64,000 bases of DNA from CAVPDE01 sp963702565 (GCA_963702565.1 CAVPDE010000005.1:130011-194010); one strand, 5' to 3'; shown: positions 8,103-17,319, counted from the first letter of the stretch. A program made the numbers and translations. The notes: generated by a model not told the origin, from the letters alone.

Positions 8103-8835
8103 GGGCGATTCGCTTTCCCTCCGTGAGTTTCAGGAACACGGTCTCCAGGCTGCCGTCCACACCGGCTGTTTTCTTCAGGTCTTCGGAGCTTCCGCGGGCG
8201 ATGATCCTCCCGGCCTGGATTATGGCGATCTCCTGGCACACCTCGGCGGCCACCTCCAGAGAATGGGTGGACATAAAGAGGGTGGTTTTCTTGCGGGATT
8301 GTTCCATAAAGATGTCTTTGACCAGCCGGGCGCCCCTCGGATCGAGGCCGACCATGGGTTCGTCCACAATGAGAACCCTGGGCTGCGGCAGCAACGCCGA
8401 GCACATGACCAGCCGCTGCTTCATGCCGTGGGAGTAGCTTTCAATCAGTTCATCCCTCCAGTGCGTCAGGTCGAACATCTCCAGAAGGTCGCGAATTCTA
8501 ATTTGAAGTGAAGAGGCATGGTCCATGCCGTAGAGCCCGGCAATGAATTTCATGAACTCCATGCCGGTGAGTTTCTCGTAGAGATAGGGGCGGTCGGGGA
8601 TGAACCCGATGCACTGCTTCACTTTTTCGGGCTCCTCGGCGAGGTCCATTCCGTTGATGATAATCCTCCCGGAAGTGGGTTTCAGAACGCCCGCCATCAT
8701 CTTGATGGTCGTGGTTTTTCCGGCACCATTCGGCCCAAGAAAACCGAAGAGACTTCCTTCCTTCACCTCCAGATTGAGGTCGTCCACGGCGCGGAGCTCT
8801 TTGTAGGTCTTCGTCAAATGAATGAGCTTAATCAT
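8077..8835 (-). CDS. ABC transporter ATP-binding protein
   Basis: A 252-residue ATPase with Walker A GPNGAGKTT (about residue 36), a degenerate ABC signature SYSHGMKQR (near 135), Walker B RVLIVDEPMVGLDP (near 150) and the switch histidine in MSTHSLEVA. The DR-type C-terminus (IIARGSSEDLKK) fits ABC-2 exporters. I start it at the ATG at 8835 (MIKLIHLTKTYK), since the frame upstream of this has no ATPase homology and lies inside the transglutaminase gene. It overlaps the end of that gene by 8 bases and the permease start by 26, so translation is probably coupled. Confidence 0.88.
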   Translation of the reverse strand: MIKLIHLTKTYKELRAVDDLNLEVKEGSLFGFLGPNGAGKTTTIKMMAGVLKPTSGRIIINGMDLAEEPEKVKQCIGFIPDRPYLYEKLTGMEFMKFIAGLYGMDHASSLQIRIRDLLEMFDLTHWRDELIESYSHGMKQRLVMCSALLPQPRVLIVDEPMVGLDPRGARLVKDIFMEQSRKKTTLFMSTHSLEVAAEVCQEIAIIQAGRIIARGSSEDLKKTAGVDGSLETVFLKLTEGKRIAHATPLSAS

Positions 8836-10300
8836 ATCGCTGGTCCAGGATCTGTACCTTGAGTTCGCCGATCCCTCCGGCAATTTCAACCTGCTTGTCG
8901 AGGTTGCCTTCGAGAAGTTTGACGTGGCTGGCATCCGCCGGCATCTGGTTCAGGGTCGCGTCCATGGAGATCCACTCGCCCAGGTAGGCTTCTGTCCACG
9001 CATGATAGTAAAACTTATCCCGTGTGTAAACCAGGCCGATGCAAAGCCGCGCCGGGATCCCTGCAGCCCTCAGAAGTGCGGTGAGCAGGGTCGCGTGTTC
9101 ATTGCAGTCGCCTTCCCTGGATCGGAGCACTTCCACGGCACTCGGGATGGAGAGAACCGGTTTCTTGTCCACGTTTCGAAAAACCCATTGAAGGAGTTTC
9201 CTGGCGACGGAGACGGGGTCGCGGTCGTCGCCCGCGATCCGTTGCATGGTCTCCAGGATGTTCCTATCCGCGCTCTCGATGTTGAACTCCGGCTCCAGGA
9301 ACTCTTTCCACTCGGAGGGGAAATCGTGTCCCCCAAGGGTGTAAGGGGGTGGGTTGGGAATTTTTTCTTTTCGGATCTCAAGAGCCCCCTCCTGCATTCG
9401 CTGGCGGCCGCTGTTCAGAGCAGGGTTTTTGCCGTCCCCTCCGTCCACTTTCACTTTCAGATAGGTCAGCCGGACCGGATCCTTCAGCGGACGATCCGGG
9501 GCGACGGCGGTCATCTCATAAAGATCAGTCCCTCCCTCGATTTCCAGAGGCGCCCTAGCCGCACTCGATTTAACCGTGGTAAAGCCCATGAACCCTTCTT
9601 CTTTAAGGATCTCTCCGTGTTCGTCGACCCAGAAAGTGAGCGGCTTTCCCCAGAGTTCGGTTTCCAATCGAAACACCTCATAAGTCACCCGGTGGAGGGT
9701 CAGTCCCTCTTTTCCGGTCACCTTGATCTGCAGCTGCTTCTGCATCAAAGTCGAGGGATCAAAAAAAGGTAAAGGAAAGACGTCGCCCTCCTTTATTTTA
9801 CGCGAGCGGAAAAAGTAGGTCATGCTCGAAGCGACCATGGGGGCTTGAGTGAGCTTGATCCTTTTTTCGCTCTGCGCCCCGGGACTCAGAACGAGGACGT
9901 CCCCTTCCACCTTTCCCGACAGGCGAAAACGCACAACGCCGGAGTTCATCATCAACTGGAAGCTTTTCAGCAAAAGGTTCTCGTCCACCTGGGCCTGGGT
10001 GAGCGAGTAAAGGCTTCTGCCGAGGCCCATGAGGTTGAGTTTCAGGAAGAGCTCCTCCTGGATAAAGTACCCCGCCTTGAACGGCCTGATCAGGCTCACG
10101 GTGTAGCCGATCTTTCGCTCTTTGAGATAAATCTCTCTCCATTCCTTGTCTTGAATTTCGAGGGAGGGGGTCGTGAATTCCTCGCTGCCCTTGGGCTCTG
10201 CAGAGAACTCCGTTTTCCGGATGAGCAGGGTCATCAGGGTCACCCAGAGGAGGACCACAAGAATTCCGGAGAGATGAAAGATGGGGAACGAACGCCTCAA
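8828..10300 (-). CDS. Membrane-anchored transglutaminase-like domain protein
   Basis: A 490-residue protein with an N-terminal membrane anchor (residues 10-26, SGILVVLLWVTLMTLLI). A beta-rich extracytoplasmic region of about 300 residues follows, then a transglutaminase-like fold. The catalytic triad is visible: Cys in REGDCNEHATLL (about residue 400), His in YYHAWTEAY (about 435) and Asp in SMDATLNQ (about 450). Such domains act as peptidases or amide-forming enzymes outside the cytoplasm. The stop of the upstream PHP gene overlaps this start (ATGA), and the ABC ATPase follows with an 8-base overlap, so all are one transcription unit. It probably processes what the transporter moves, but this is inference. 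Confidence 0.78.
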   Translation of the reverse strand: MRRSFPIFHLSGILVVLLWVTLMTLLIRKTEFSAEPKGSEEFTTPSLEIQDKEWREIYLKERKIGYTVSLIRPFKAGYFIQEELFLKLNLMGLGRSLYSLTQAQVDENLLLKSFQLMMNSGVVRFRLSGKVEGDVLVLSPGAQSEKRIKLTQAPMVASSMTYFFRSRKIKEGDVFPLPFFDPSTLMQKQLQIKVTGKEGLTLHRVTYEVFRLETELWGKPLTFWVDEHGEILKEEGFMGFTTVKSSAARAPLEIEGGTDLYEMTAVAPDRPLKDPVRLTYLKVKVDGGDGKNPALNSGRQRMQEGALEIRKEKIPNPPPYTLGGHDFPSEWKEFLEPEFNIESADRNILETMQRIAGDDRDPVSVARKLLQWVFRNVDKKPVLSIPSAVEVLRSREGDCNEHATLLTALLRAAGIPARLCIGLVYTRDKFYYHAWTEAYLGEWISMDATLNQMPADASHVKLLEGNLDKQVEIAGGIGELKVQILDQRYD

Positions 10301-10953
10301 AGGGGAAATCCGATTCCTCCGAGAAGAAGACGGGAATTGGACAGGAGCTGCTGGAGCGAATCCGAGGGCAGGCCGGCCCCTTGGGTGACTTTGGCCGCAA
10401 ACGCTTCCGTCATGAAATCCCCTGGACCGTGGCTGTCCGAGTTCAGGACCAATCGGGCTCCCGCCTCCGACGCCAGTTTGGCGACGTGCCCGTTGGTCAG
10501 GCTGTGCCCTTTCCTGGCGCTGATTTCAAGGTATACGCCTTTGCTGACCGCAAGCTTCACCTCTTCCGGCCGGATGAGACCCGGATGGGCGAGGATATCG
10601 GCTCCCGCTTCGATCCCTGCCCTGTTGGTTCCGGCGGCCACAGGCTCCGCGATCGTCTCCCCGTGAATCACGACCAGCCGGGCTCCCATCTCCCTTGACC
10701 TTCGAACCAGGGACGGAATGAAAACAGGCGGCACATGCGTTAATTCAACCCCCGGGATGACTTTGACCGACTGCGCATGGTTCAGTTCCTCGGCCACACG
10801 GACGATTCTCGGGACCACATGATCCAGGTTGGAGGAGTCTACGTGATCGGTGATGGCTGCCGCGAGGTAGCCCATGGCTTCGAGCCTCCGGATCAGTTCC
10901 GAAGGAATCAACGCACCGTCGCTGAACAGGGAATGGGTATGCAGATCGATCAT
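10297..10953 (-). CDS. PHP-domain phosphoesterase, histidinol-phosphatase-like
   Basis: A 218-residue single-domain PHP protein. Metal ligands are visible at DLHTHSLFSDG (residue 3), ITDHVDSSN (near 35), GVELTHVPP (near 70), VVIHGETIAEP (near 94), ADILAHPGLI (near 115) and LNSDSHGPGD (near 170). The start is the ATG at 10953, with GGAGTG upstream; the frame in front of it is repeat DNA. It begins the overlapped PHP-transglutaminase-ABC operon. No histidine-biosynthesis genes are nearby, so a role as histidinol phosphatase is not supported by context. A phosphoesterase acting with the exporter is more likely. Confidence 0.8.
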   Translation of the reverse strand: MIDLHTHSLFSDGALIPSELIRRLEAMGYLAAAITDHVDSSNLDHVVPRIVRVAEELNHAQSVKVIPGVELTHVPPVFIPSLVRRSREMGARLVVIHGETIAEPVAAGTNRAGIEAGADILAHPGLIRPEEVKLAVSKGVYLEISARKGHSLTNGHVAKLASEAGARLVLNSDSHGPGDFMTEAFAAKVTQGAGLPSDSLQQLLSNSRLLLGGIGFPL

Positions 10954-10970
10954 GGGTTCACTCCATAGGA

Positions 10971-11054
10971 AGGGACAAAGGGACAGAGATTCAAAGGCAC
11001 AAAGCAGAAAAACCATTCTCCCAGAACCCTTTGTCCCTCTGTGCCTTTGTCCCC
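10971..11054. repeat. Word-repeat hairpin, GGCACAAAGGGACA family, copy 2
   Basis: The left arm AGGGACAAAGGGACAGAG continues into AAAGGCACAAAG (10971-11004). The right arm, CCTTTGTCCCTCTGTGCC and on (11028-11054), is the inverse. It lies between the bifunctional-nuclease gene and the PHP gene. Copies 1 and 2 bracket the PHP/transglutaminase/ABC operon. Confidence 0.65.
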
Positions 11055-11144
11055 CCAAAAATTCGAAAAGCCCAAGAGGTCTACCGGAACTCGAATGGTC
11101 ATGAAACCCCTTGAGCGTGAAAGAGCTCTTTAAGAAATGCCTGG

Positions 11145-11188
11145 ACCCCGTTCTTCGACGGGGTGACGGCTTCTTGCGAAGCCGTCAC
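11145..11188 (-). terminator. Tandem hairpins at the 3' end of the DUF151 gene
   Basis: On the minus strand GTGACGGCTTC-GCAA-GAAGCCGTCAC forms a perfect 11-bp stem with a GNRA-type loop (11188-11163), followed directly by CCCCGT-CGAAGA-ACGGGG (11162-11145). There is no T-run, so it may be an mRNA 3'-end stabiliser or a weak terminator. The stop codon of the DUF151 gene (11187-11185) lies inside the first stem. Confidence 0.5.
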
Positions 11189-11682
11189 ATTTTGTATTTT
11201 CCGAAATCGTCCGGGTTGAGTTTCTCCAGGATCTCCTGCCACTTTTTGCCCTGTTCGGTTTTATCTTCCGGCTCCGCCTTCAAATCGATCTGGGAGGATT
11301 TCTTGATCACGTCTTCGGAAACAAAAATAGGAGCGCCCATCCTGAGCGAAAGCGCAAGGGCATCACTCGGCCTCGCGTCAATGGAGATTTCCTTGCCCTT
11401 GTGGTCGAGGTAGATCAGAGCGAAATACGTGTTGTTCTTCAAATCACACACTTCGATCTTGTTTACTTTCACGTCCATGAGGGACATGATGTTCTTGAGA
11501 AGATCATGAGTCATGGGTCTTGAAAACTTGATCCCCTCGAGCTCGCTGGCAATGGCTGTCGCCTCGAGCAAACCGATCCAGATCGGAAGGGTCCTCTCGC
11601 CTCCTATCTCTTTCAAAATCACGATGGGACTGTTGGTCAGAGGATCGACAGTCAATCCTGCAATGACCATGGGTCTGAGCAT
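11185..11682 (-). CDS. Bifunctional nuclease family protein (DUF151/BFN)
   Basis: A 165-residue cytoplasmic protein of the bifunctional nuclease family. The N-terminal MLRPMVIAGLTVDPLTNSP, the ERTLPIWIGLLEATAIA core and the ISIDARPSDALALSLRMGAP motif (about residues 95-115) are the family's signatures. Members have reported RNase/DNase activity, and many are conserved next to tRNA- or metabolism-related genes. The start is the ATG at 11682 with GGAGG 7 bases upstream; an earlier in-frame ATG overlaps that ribosome binding site. It is the first gene of the minus-strand run, separated from the PHP operon by a hairpin and a repeat. The C-terminal 35 residues are a charged tail. Confidence 0.85.
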   Translation of the reverse strand: MLRPMVIAGLTVDPLTNSPIVILKEIGGERTLPIWIGLLEATAIASELEGIKFSRPMTHDLLKNIMSLMDVKVNKIEVCDLKNNTYFALIYLDHKGKEISIDARPSDALALSLRMGAPIFVSEDVIKKSSQIDLKAEPEDKTEQGKKWQEILEKLNPDDFGKYKM

Positions 11683-11865
11683 GAGCACCTCCAATGGATC
11701 CTTTTGATCTATCTTAGAAACAAGAAATTCCTTTTGTCAACATAATCTCGGGGCTCGGACATTTTTGAGAAAGTCTTTAAGGGCGGTCCCAGGCGCATAA
11801 AAAACTTGATTTGCGGAGTGAAACCGACTTATCTATAGCTTAGACGATACTCCCTTTGAACCATC

Positions 11866-14415
11866 ATGAAGTCAGCCGACAAAGAGATTCTCTATCCTTA
11901 CCTCCTTGAGGACAAGCCGAGGTTCCTGCTGGGATGGGTGCTCTATGCCCTTTTCCGGAGAGCCAAGGTCGACGAAAACGCGATGGAGGGCTTGAAAGAG
12001 CTCCAAAAAGAGGGCACGGTGGTCTATGCGACCAAGTACCGCGGCCACCTCGATTACCTTCTCTATCACTACAATCTCAGAAGAAGACGGCTTCCTTACC
12101 CCAAAATCGCCTTTGATCTCAACATGTCTCTGCTTTTGCCCGTGACTCGCTTTTTCAAGGTCCTCTTCTCCCAGCTCTCCTTCTTCTACCGATCGGGAAA
12201 ATTCCCCAGCCCCTATCAGACCAGCTTCTACGGCAAAGCGATGCAGGAAGGCAAGCCCTCCCTCATCTTTCTCATCGACCCGAAGCGCTTCATCAGCCGG
12301 TTTATTCACGCTGAAAAAGATCATCTCCAGTTTCTTCTTGAAACTCAGAGAAACATGGATCGTCCCATCTTCATCGTCCCTCAGCTCATTCTCTATGAGA
12401 CCTCCGTGGAGAAGGATTATGAAACGCTCACGGACATCCTATTCGGGTACCGGGACTATCCCAGCGTGATCAGAAAGATCCTGATGTTTGCAAAACACAG
12501 GGGCGAGGCTTTCATCGATTTCGGCCAACCTCTGGACCTCCGAGCATATCTCCAGTCTCAACCGCCGGACCGCCCTCTCCATGCCATGGTCTCAGAAATC
12601 CGGGACGCGCTCATTGAGAGCATCGACAGCAGGAAAAGAGTGATCCTCGGGCCGATCATGAAGTCCCGGCAACAGCTCAAGGAAATGGTCCTCATGGACC
12701 CCAAGGTGAGCGAGAAGATCGAGAGCACCGCCGCCTCTGAGAAAAAGAGCCTGAGCTATGCCCGGAAAAAAGCGGGCGAGTACTTCGATGAAATTGCCGC
12801 GGATTTCAATATCACCTATCTTCACCTTTTCGACATCGGTCTCCGATGGCTTTGGAAGAAGCTCTTTGAAGGGATTGATGTGGATTCTTCCGTGCTGGGC
12901 ATGGTCAAAGAGTGGGCGCGAAAAGGGCCTCTCATCTTCATCCCCTCCCACAAGAGCCACATTGACTATTTGCTCCTCAATTACGTGCTCCATGCATCCC
13001 ACATGCACATTCCCCGAGTGGCAGCCGGGAAAAACCTGGCCTTCTGGCCCCTCGGATACATTTTCAGGAAAGCCGGCGCGTTCTTCATCCGCCGCTCCTT
13101 CCGAGAGCCGCGGCTCTATGTGGAGGTCTTCAACCGGTACATCAAGGCCCTTCTGGAAGAAGGGCATCCCCTGGAGGTTTATATCGAAGGAGGCCGAAGC
13201 CGGAACGGAAAACTGGTTCTTCCGAAAACAGGTTTTCTTTCCATCCTTCTTCAGGCTCATGCCGAGGGGTTCTGCAAGGATCTCGTGTTCGTCCCCACCT
13301 CCATGGTCTATGACCGAATCATGGAAGAGAAGTCTTACCGAAAAGAACTCGAGGGCGGGGTAAAGGAGCAGGAGAAGCTCAAACACATTATCGGAGCCAG
13401 ACGACTTCTGAAGCGGAAGTACGGAAAGGTCTACATTCGCTTCAGCCCGCCCGTCTCGCTCAATGAGTACCTCGAGCAAACGAAGCTCGAGCCGCGGGAA
13501 CTTCCCAGGCGCTTTGCGTTTCACCTGGTCAAGGCCATCAACGATGTGACCCTGGTCACCCCTCTCACCCTTGTGGCAACGGCTATTCTGGGCGCACACC
13601 GGCGCGGATTCCTTTACTCGGAGATCCTCGAAACGGTGGAGACCCTGATCCGCTTTCTGAAGGCTTACAGCCTTCCGATGGCCGCGAGTCTCGGAGATTC
13701 CAACAGAGCCACGCAGGAAACCCTCTCCCTGCTGCTAAACTGGAAGATCGTGGACGTGCTGGAAGACGTGGACCAGGAAGAAGAGACGTTTTATTTTGTG
13801 GAAGACGACAAGAAAGTTGAGCTCGAATATTACAAGAACAACATCATTCATTTCTTCATCCCCCATGCCCTTGTCGCCACCTCCCTGTTGACAGGAAGGG
13901 AGGCTGAAAAGCCGCTGGACTCTATTCTCAAGGATTACACCTTCATGAAGACCCTCCTCAAGAACGAATTTCTCTTCGACGAAGTAGAAAACGAGAGGGA
14001 GAAGGTCGGATCCGTCCTCGACTATTTTCTGGAAGCTTCCTTTGTAAGTTCCTCGGCGGAAAAGGCCGCCTTCAAGATCACCAGAATGGGTTTTGACAAG
14101 CTGCCCGCCTGGGCCAGCCTGACCAAGACGTTCCTGGAATCCTACTGGATCGCCACCAAGGCCATGGCCCATCAAAAGAACCTTGGGCTAAAAGAGGAGG
14201 CGCTCCTCAAGAAGATGAGCTACCTGGGGAGAAGGTTTCACAAGCTGGGGGTCGTGGACCACGTGGGAGCCCTGTCAAGGCTCAATTTCACCAACGCCGT
14301 TGCGGTGATAAAAAAAGACTTCCTGCGACGCCGCCCCCAAAAAGAGCAGGAGCCGCTGGAGGTTCTCTCGCAGCTCAGCCAGAAGATCTATGAGCTATCT
14401 CGCCACGGGCAATAG
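11866..14415 (+). CDS. plsB: Glycerol-3-phosphate O-acyltransferase, PlsB type
   Basis: Transfers an acyl chain to sn-glycerol-3-phosphate, the first step of phospholipid synthesis, at the inner face of the membrane. The 849-residue length fits PlsB (about 800). The catalytic acyltransferase block lies in the middle: IPSHKSHIDYLLLNYVL (HX4D, near residue 364), GAFFIRRSF (near 405), YIEGGRSRNGKL (near 442) and FVPTSMVYDR (near 478). The N-terminal half contains a degenerate copy with YRGHLDYLLYHYN, where the catalytic His is replaced, which is normal for PlsB. Transcribed alone, ending at a strong terminator. The ATG at 11866 lacks a clear ribosome binding site. Confidence 0.88.
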   Translation: MKSADKEILYPYLLEDKPRFLLGWVLYALFRRAKVDENAMEGLKELQKEGTVVYATKYRGHLDYLLYHYNLRRRRLPYPKIAFDLNMSLLLPVTRFFKVLFSQLSFFYRSGKFPSPYQTSFYGKAMQEGKPSLIFLIDPKRFISRFIHAEKDHLQFLLETQRNMDRPIFIVPQLILYETSVEKDYETLTDILFGYRDYPSVIRKILMFAKHRGEAFIDFGQPLDLRAYLQSQPPDRPLHAMVSEIRDALIESIDSRKRVILGPIMKSRQQLKEMVLMDPKVSEKIESTAASEKKSLSYARKKAGEYFDEIAADFNITYLHLFDIGLRWLWKKLFEGIDVDSSVLGMVKEWARKGPLIFIPSHKSHIDYLLLNYVLHASHMHIPRVAAGKNLAFWPLGYIFRKAGAFFIRRSFREPRLYVEVFNRYIKALLEEGHPLEVYIEGGRSRNGKLVLPKTGFLSILLQAHAEGFCKDLVFVPTSMVYDRIMEEKSYRKELEGGVKEQEKLKHIIGARRLLKRKYGKVYIRFSPPVSLNEYLEQTKLEPRELPRRFAFHLVKAINDVTLVTPLTLVATAILGAHRRGFLYSEILETVETLIRFLKAYSLPMAASLGDSNRATQETLSLLLNWKIVDVLEDVDQEEETFYFVEDDKKVELEYYKNNIIHFFIPHALVATSLLTGREAEKPLDSILKDYTFMKTLLKNEFLFDEVENEREKVGSVLDYFLEASFVSSSAEKAAFKITRMGFDKLPAWASLTKTFLESYWIATKAMAHQKNLGLKEEALLKKMSYLGRRFHKLGVVDHVGALSRLNFTNAVAVIKKDFLRRRPQKEQEPLEVLSQLSQKIYELSRHGQ

Positions 14416-14424
14416 ACAAAAGAC

Positions 14425-14450
14425 GGAAAAAGGTTAAGCTTTTTCCTTTT
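14425..14450. terminator. Bidirectional intrinsic terminator between plsB and ppdK
   Basis: The 8-bp stem GGAAAAAG/CTTTTTCC with loop GTTAAG is followed by TTTT on the plus strand (14447-14450). On the minus strand the tract after the stem is also T-rich (GTCTTTTG). The two genes converge here, so one hairpin can serve both. Confidence 0.75.
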
Positions 14451-14453
14451 GCC

Positions 14454-17252
14454 TTATACGAACTTGAACTCCGCCTCTTTGAGCTTGGCATGGGCGGCAG
14501 CCAGTCTCGCAATAGGGACCCTCAGAGGGGAACAGGAGACATAGTTGAGCTTGATGTGGTGGCAGAACCGGATGGCATCCGGGTGCCCGCCGTGTTCCCC
14601 GCAAATTCCCACCTTAATCTCCGGCCTCGCCTTTCTGGCCCACTCCACGGTGATCATCATGAGGCGGCCTACGCCCTTCATGTCCAGAATCTCAAAGGGG
14701 TTGTGCTGCAGGATTCCCCTCTCGTTATAGAGAGGCAGGAACTTGTTTTCCGCGTCTTCCCGGGAGAAGGAGAACGTGGCCTGGGTGAGGTCATTGGTCC
14801 CGAAGGACATGAACTCCGCCAGTTCCGCAAGCCGGCCGGCCCGCATGCACGCTCGCACGACTTCGATCATGGTTCCGAATTTAAAGGGGACCTGGATCCC
14901 GAACTTCTTTTCCACCTCCTGATGGATCCTGGTCACGTGGTCCCTCACAAAGACCAGTTCCTGGAGCGTGCACACCTGGGGAACCATGATTTCGGGCGCG
15001 ACCGGCACCCCTTCTTTGATGCATTCTGCCGCCGCCTCCAGGATGGCCTGGACCTGCATGGAGTAGATTTCAGGATAGGTGATGCCCAGTCGCACGCCCC
15101 TGTGTCCCAGCATGGGGTTGGTCTCGGAAAGAGCCCTCACTTTCTGGAGCATGCTCTCCTTTGCCGTGATGAGGTCCTCTTCCAGGTGTTTGTGCTTCAA
15201 TTCCGCGAGACCCAGGGTGATTGTCTCCAGGTTTGCAGAGTACTTGCTGTGGAGTTCGGGATCAAGAAGCTTGAGGGTGTCCGGCAGGTCTGCCATGAGT
15301 TCCACGGTCCGTTTGAGTTCTTTAAGGTGTTCAATCTCATCCACCAGCTCATCTTCAGAGGGAAGGAACTCATGGATCGGAGGGTCCAGAAGCCGGACGG
15401 TGACCGGCCTGCCGTCCATGATTCTAAGGATATCCTTGAGATCTTCACGCTGGAAAGGGAGGAGCCTGGCCACGCACTGGTCCCTCTCCTCTGCGCTCTC
15501 CGCAAGAATCAATTGCTGCATGATGGGGAGCCGCTCCTGCTGATTGAACATCCGCTCTGTGCGGCAAAGGCCGATTCCCACTGCGCCGTAGCTCTTGGCC
15601 TTAGCCGCGGTATCAGGCGTATCCGCATTGGCCATCACTTTCAGATCGGCCATATCATCCGCCCATCCGAGCAGGACGAGCAGATCCTCCACAAACTCGG
15701 GCTCGATCGTGGGAACAACCCCCTGGTACACATGGCCCGTGCTTCCGTCTATGGTGATCACGTCTCCTTCCCTGAGGGTCACTCCGGCAATGAGGGCTTC
15801 CTTTGCAAGATCGTTGATTCGAATCGCTTCACAGCCCGAGACGCAGGGCTTGCCCATGCTTCTGGCCACCACGGCAGCGTGAGAGGTCTTGCCACCGCGG
15901 CTCGTGAGGATGCCCTGGGCCGCAAAAAAACCGTGGATATCGTCCGGTTTGGTTTCTTCCCTGACCAGAATCACCTTTTCGCCCAGTTTCCCTTTGCTCT
16001 CGGCCCTGTCCGCATCAAAGACGATCTTTCCGCTGGCAGCGCCGGGCGATGCAGGGAGGCCCTGGGCCAGAACCTGCACCTTGGCCTTGGGATCGAGGCG
16101 CGGGTGAAGCAGTTGGGCGAGCATGTCTGGCTGAATCCGCAGGATGGCCTGCGGTTCCGAGATCAAGCCTTCATTGACCATGTCGATGGAGGTCTTGATG
16201 AAGGCCGAGGCGTTCATTTTGCCGTTCCGGGTTTGAAGGCACCAGAGCTTCCCTTTTTCAATGGTGAACTCGAAATCCTGCACTTCGCGGTAATAGGTCT
16301 CCAGGGTGTGTCGCAGACCCTCCAGTTGTTTGTAGACTTCCGGCATGTCTTTTCGAAGCTCGATGATCGGCTTGGGGGTTCTGATCCCTGCCACCACGTC
16401 TTCCCCCTGGGCGTTGATCATGTATTCCCCGAAAAGCCGGTTTTCTCCCGTACCGGGATTCCGGGTAAACGCAACGCCCGTGGCGCTGTCGTTTCCCAGG
16501 TTCCCGAAGACCATGGTGCACACGTTCACCGCCGTACCGTGCGCCATCTCCGGGGTAATACGAAATTCTTTGCGGTAGTCCACGGCCCGCTTTCCCATCC
16601 ACGATCGGAAAACCGCTTCAATCGCAAGTTCCAGTTGAACGTAGGGATCCTCTGGAAAGGGTTTCCGCATCTTCTTGCTCACGAGATCCACGAACGCTCC
16701 TGAGGCCTCCTTCAGCGACGCCGCATCCAGCTGCGTGTCGTCCTTTGCCCCGGTTTTCTCCTTGATGCGGCTAAAAATCTGGTCAAAGTCCTCGTCGGGC
16801 ATTCCCAGCGCCACTGAGCCGAAGAGCTGGATGAAGCGCCGGTAAGCGTCGTAGCCGAACCGCTCGTTTTGGGTCATTTTGATGAGAGCCGGAAGGCTTT
16901 TGCTGTTGAGACCCAGATTCAGGATCGTGTCCATCATCCCTGGCATGGACATGGCGGCCCCGGATCTCACGGAGACCAGCAGGGGTTGTTCTCCACTGCC
17001 GAATCCCCGGCCTGTCTTCTTCTCAAGGTAAGCCATGGACTCCCTGACCTGGTGCATCAGGTCCTGTTGAAGCCCTTCTTTTTTTTGCGCCAAATACGAC
17101 AGACACGCCTCAGTGGAAATGACAAATCCAGGAGGCACGGGGAGGCCGATTCGCGTCATTTCGCACAGGTTCGCCCCTTTCCCGCCCAGGAGCTTCTTGT
17201 TCTTGCCGTCCCCTTCTTCAAAAGTGTAAACCACCTTGTTGCTGGAACCCAT
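14454..17252 (-). CDS. ppdK: Pyruvate, phosphate dikinase
   Basis: Interconverts pyruvate + ATP + Pi with phosphoenolpyruvate + AMP + PPi, linking the pyruvate made by the C4 pathway here to gluconeogenesis. At 932 residues it is near full family length. The N-terminal ATP-grasp domain is shown by LLGGKGANLCEM and SVRSGAAMSMPGMMDTILN. The phosphohistidine swivelling domain has SRGGKTSHAAVVARSMGKP near residue 465, with the transfer His. The C-terminal PEP/pyruvate barrel has MLGHRGVRLGITYPEIY and SFGTNDLTQATFSFSREDA. AGGAGGAGAAC precedes the ATG at 17252. It is probably constitutive; no regulatory PPDK-type partner is visible. Confidence 0.95.
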   Translation of the reverse strand: MGSSNKVVYTFEEGDGKNKKLLGGKGANLCEMTRIGLPVPPGFVISTEACLSYLAQKKEGLQQDLMHQVRESMAYLEKKTGRGFGSGEQPLLVSVRSGAAMSMPGMMDTILNLGLNSKSLPALIKMTQNERFGYDAYRRFIQLFGSVALGMPDEDFDQIFSRIKEKTGAKDDTQLDAASLKEASGAFVDLVSKKMRKPFPEDPYVQLELAIEAVFRSWMGKRAVDYRKEFRITPEMAHGTAVNVCTMVFGNLGNDSATGVAFTRNPGTGENRLFGEYMINAQGEDVVAGIRTPKPIIELRKDMPEVYKQLEGLRHTLETYYREVQDFEFTIEKGKLWCLQTRNGKMNASAFIKTSIDMVNEGLISEPQAILRIQPDMLAQLLHPRLDPKAKVQVLAQGLPASPGAASGKIVFDADRAESKGKLGEKVILVREETKPDDIHGFFAAQGILTSRGGKTSHAAVVARSMGKPCVSGCEAIRINDLAKEALIAGVTLREGDVITIDGSTGHVYQGVVPTIEPEFVEDLLVLLGWADDMADLKVMANADTPDTAAKAKSYGAVGIGLCRTERMFNQQERLPIMQQLILAESAEERDQCVARLLPFQREDLKDILRIMDGRPVTVRLLDPPIHEFLPSEDELVDEIEHLKELKRTVELMADLPDTLKLLDPELHSKYSANLETITLGLAELKHKHLEEDLITAKESMLQKVRALSETNPMLGHRGVRLGITYPEIYSMQVQAILEAAAECIKEGVPVAPEIMVPQVCTLQELVFVRDHVTRIHQEVEKKFGIQVPFKFGTMIEVVRACMRAGRLAELAEFMSFGTNDLTQATFSFSREDAENKFLPLYNERGILQHNPFEILDMKGVGRLMMITVEWARKARPEIKVGICGEHGGHPDAIRFCHHIKLNYVSCSPLRVPIARLAAAHAKLKEAEFKFV

Positions 17253-17319
17253 GTTCTCCTCCTAAAGTTAGGATTAGCCGATGACCCGTTGGTGCAGGGG
17301 TAATCAGCGATCATAGCAT

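Noticed and set aside
8836..8934. Longer N-terminus of the ABC ATPase
   Set aside because: The extra codons lie inside the transglutaminase gene in another frame and resemble no ATPase; the ATG at 8835 begins the conserved part.
10297..10953. Histidinol phosphatase (hisK) call
   Set aside because: The PHP fold fits, but there are no histidine genes around and the gene is overlapped with a transporter operon, so only the general family is given.
11866..12960. N-terminal half of PlsB as a second, novel acyltransferase with a lost catalytic His
   Set aside because: A degenerate N-terminal copy is also present in E. coli PlsB (it has a similar non-catalytic segment), so this is the normal family layout.
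14490..16703. Long plus-strand open frame opposite ppdK
   Set aside because: Same mirror effect; the minus strand has full-length pyruvate phosphate dikinase with all motifs.
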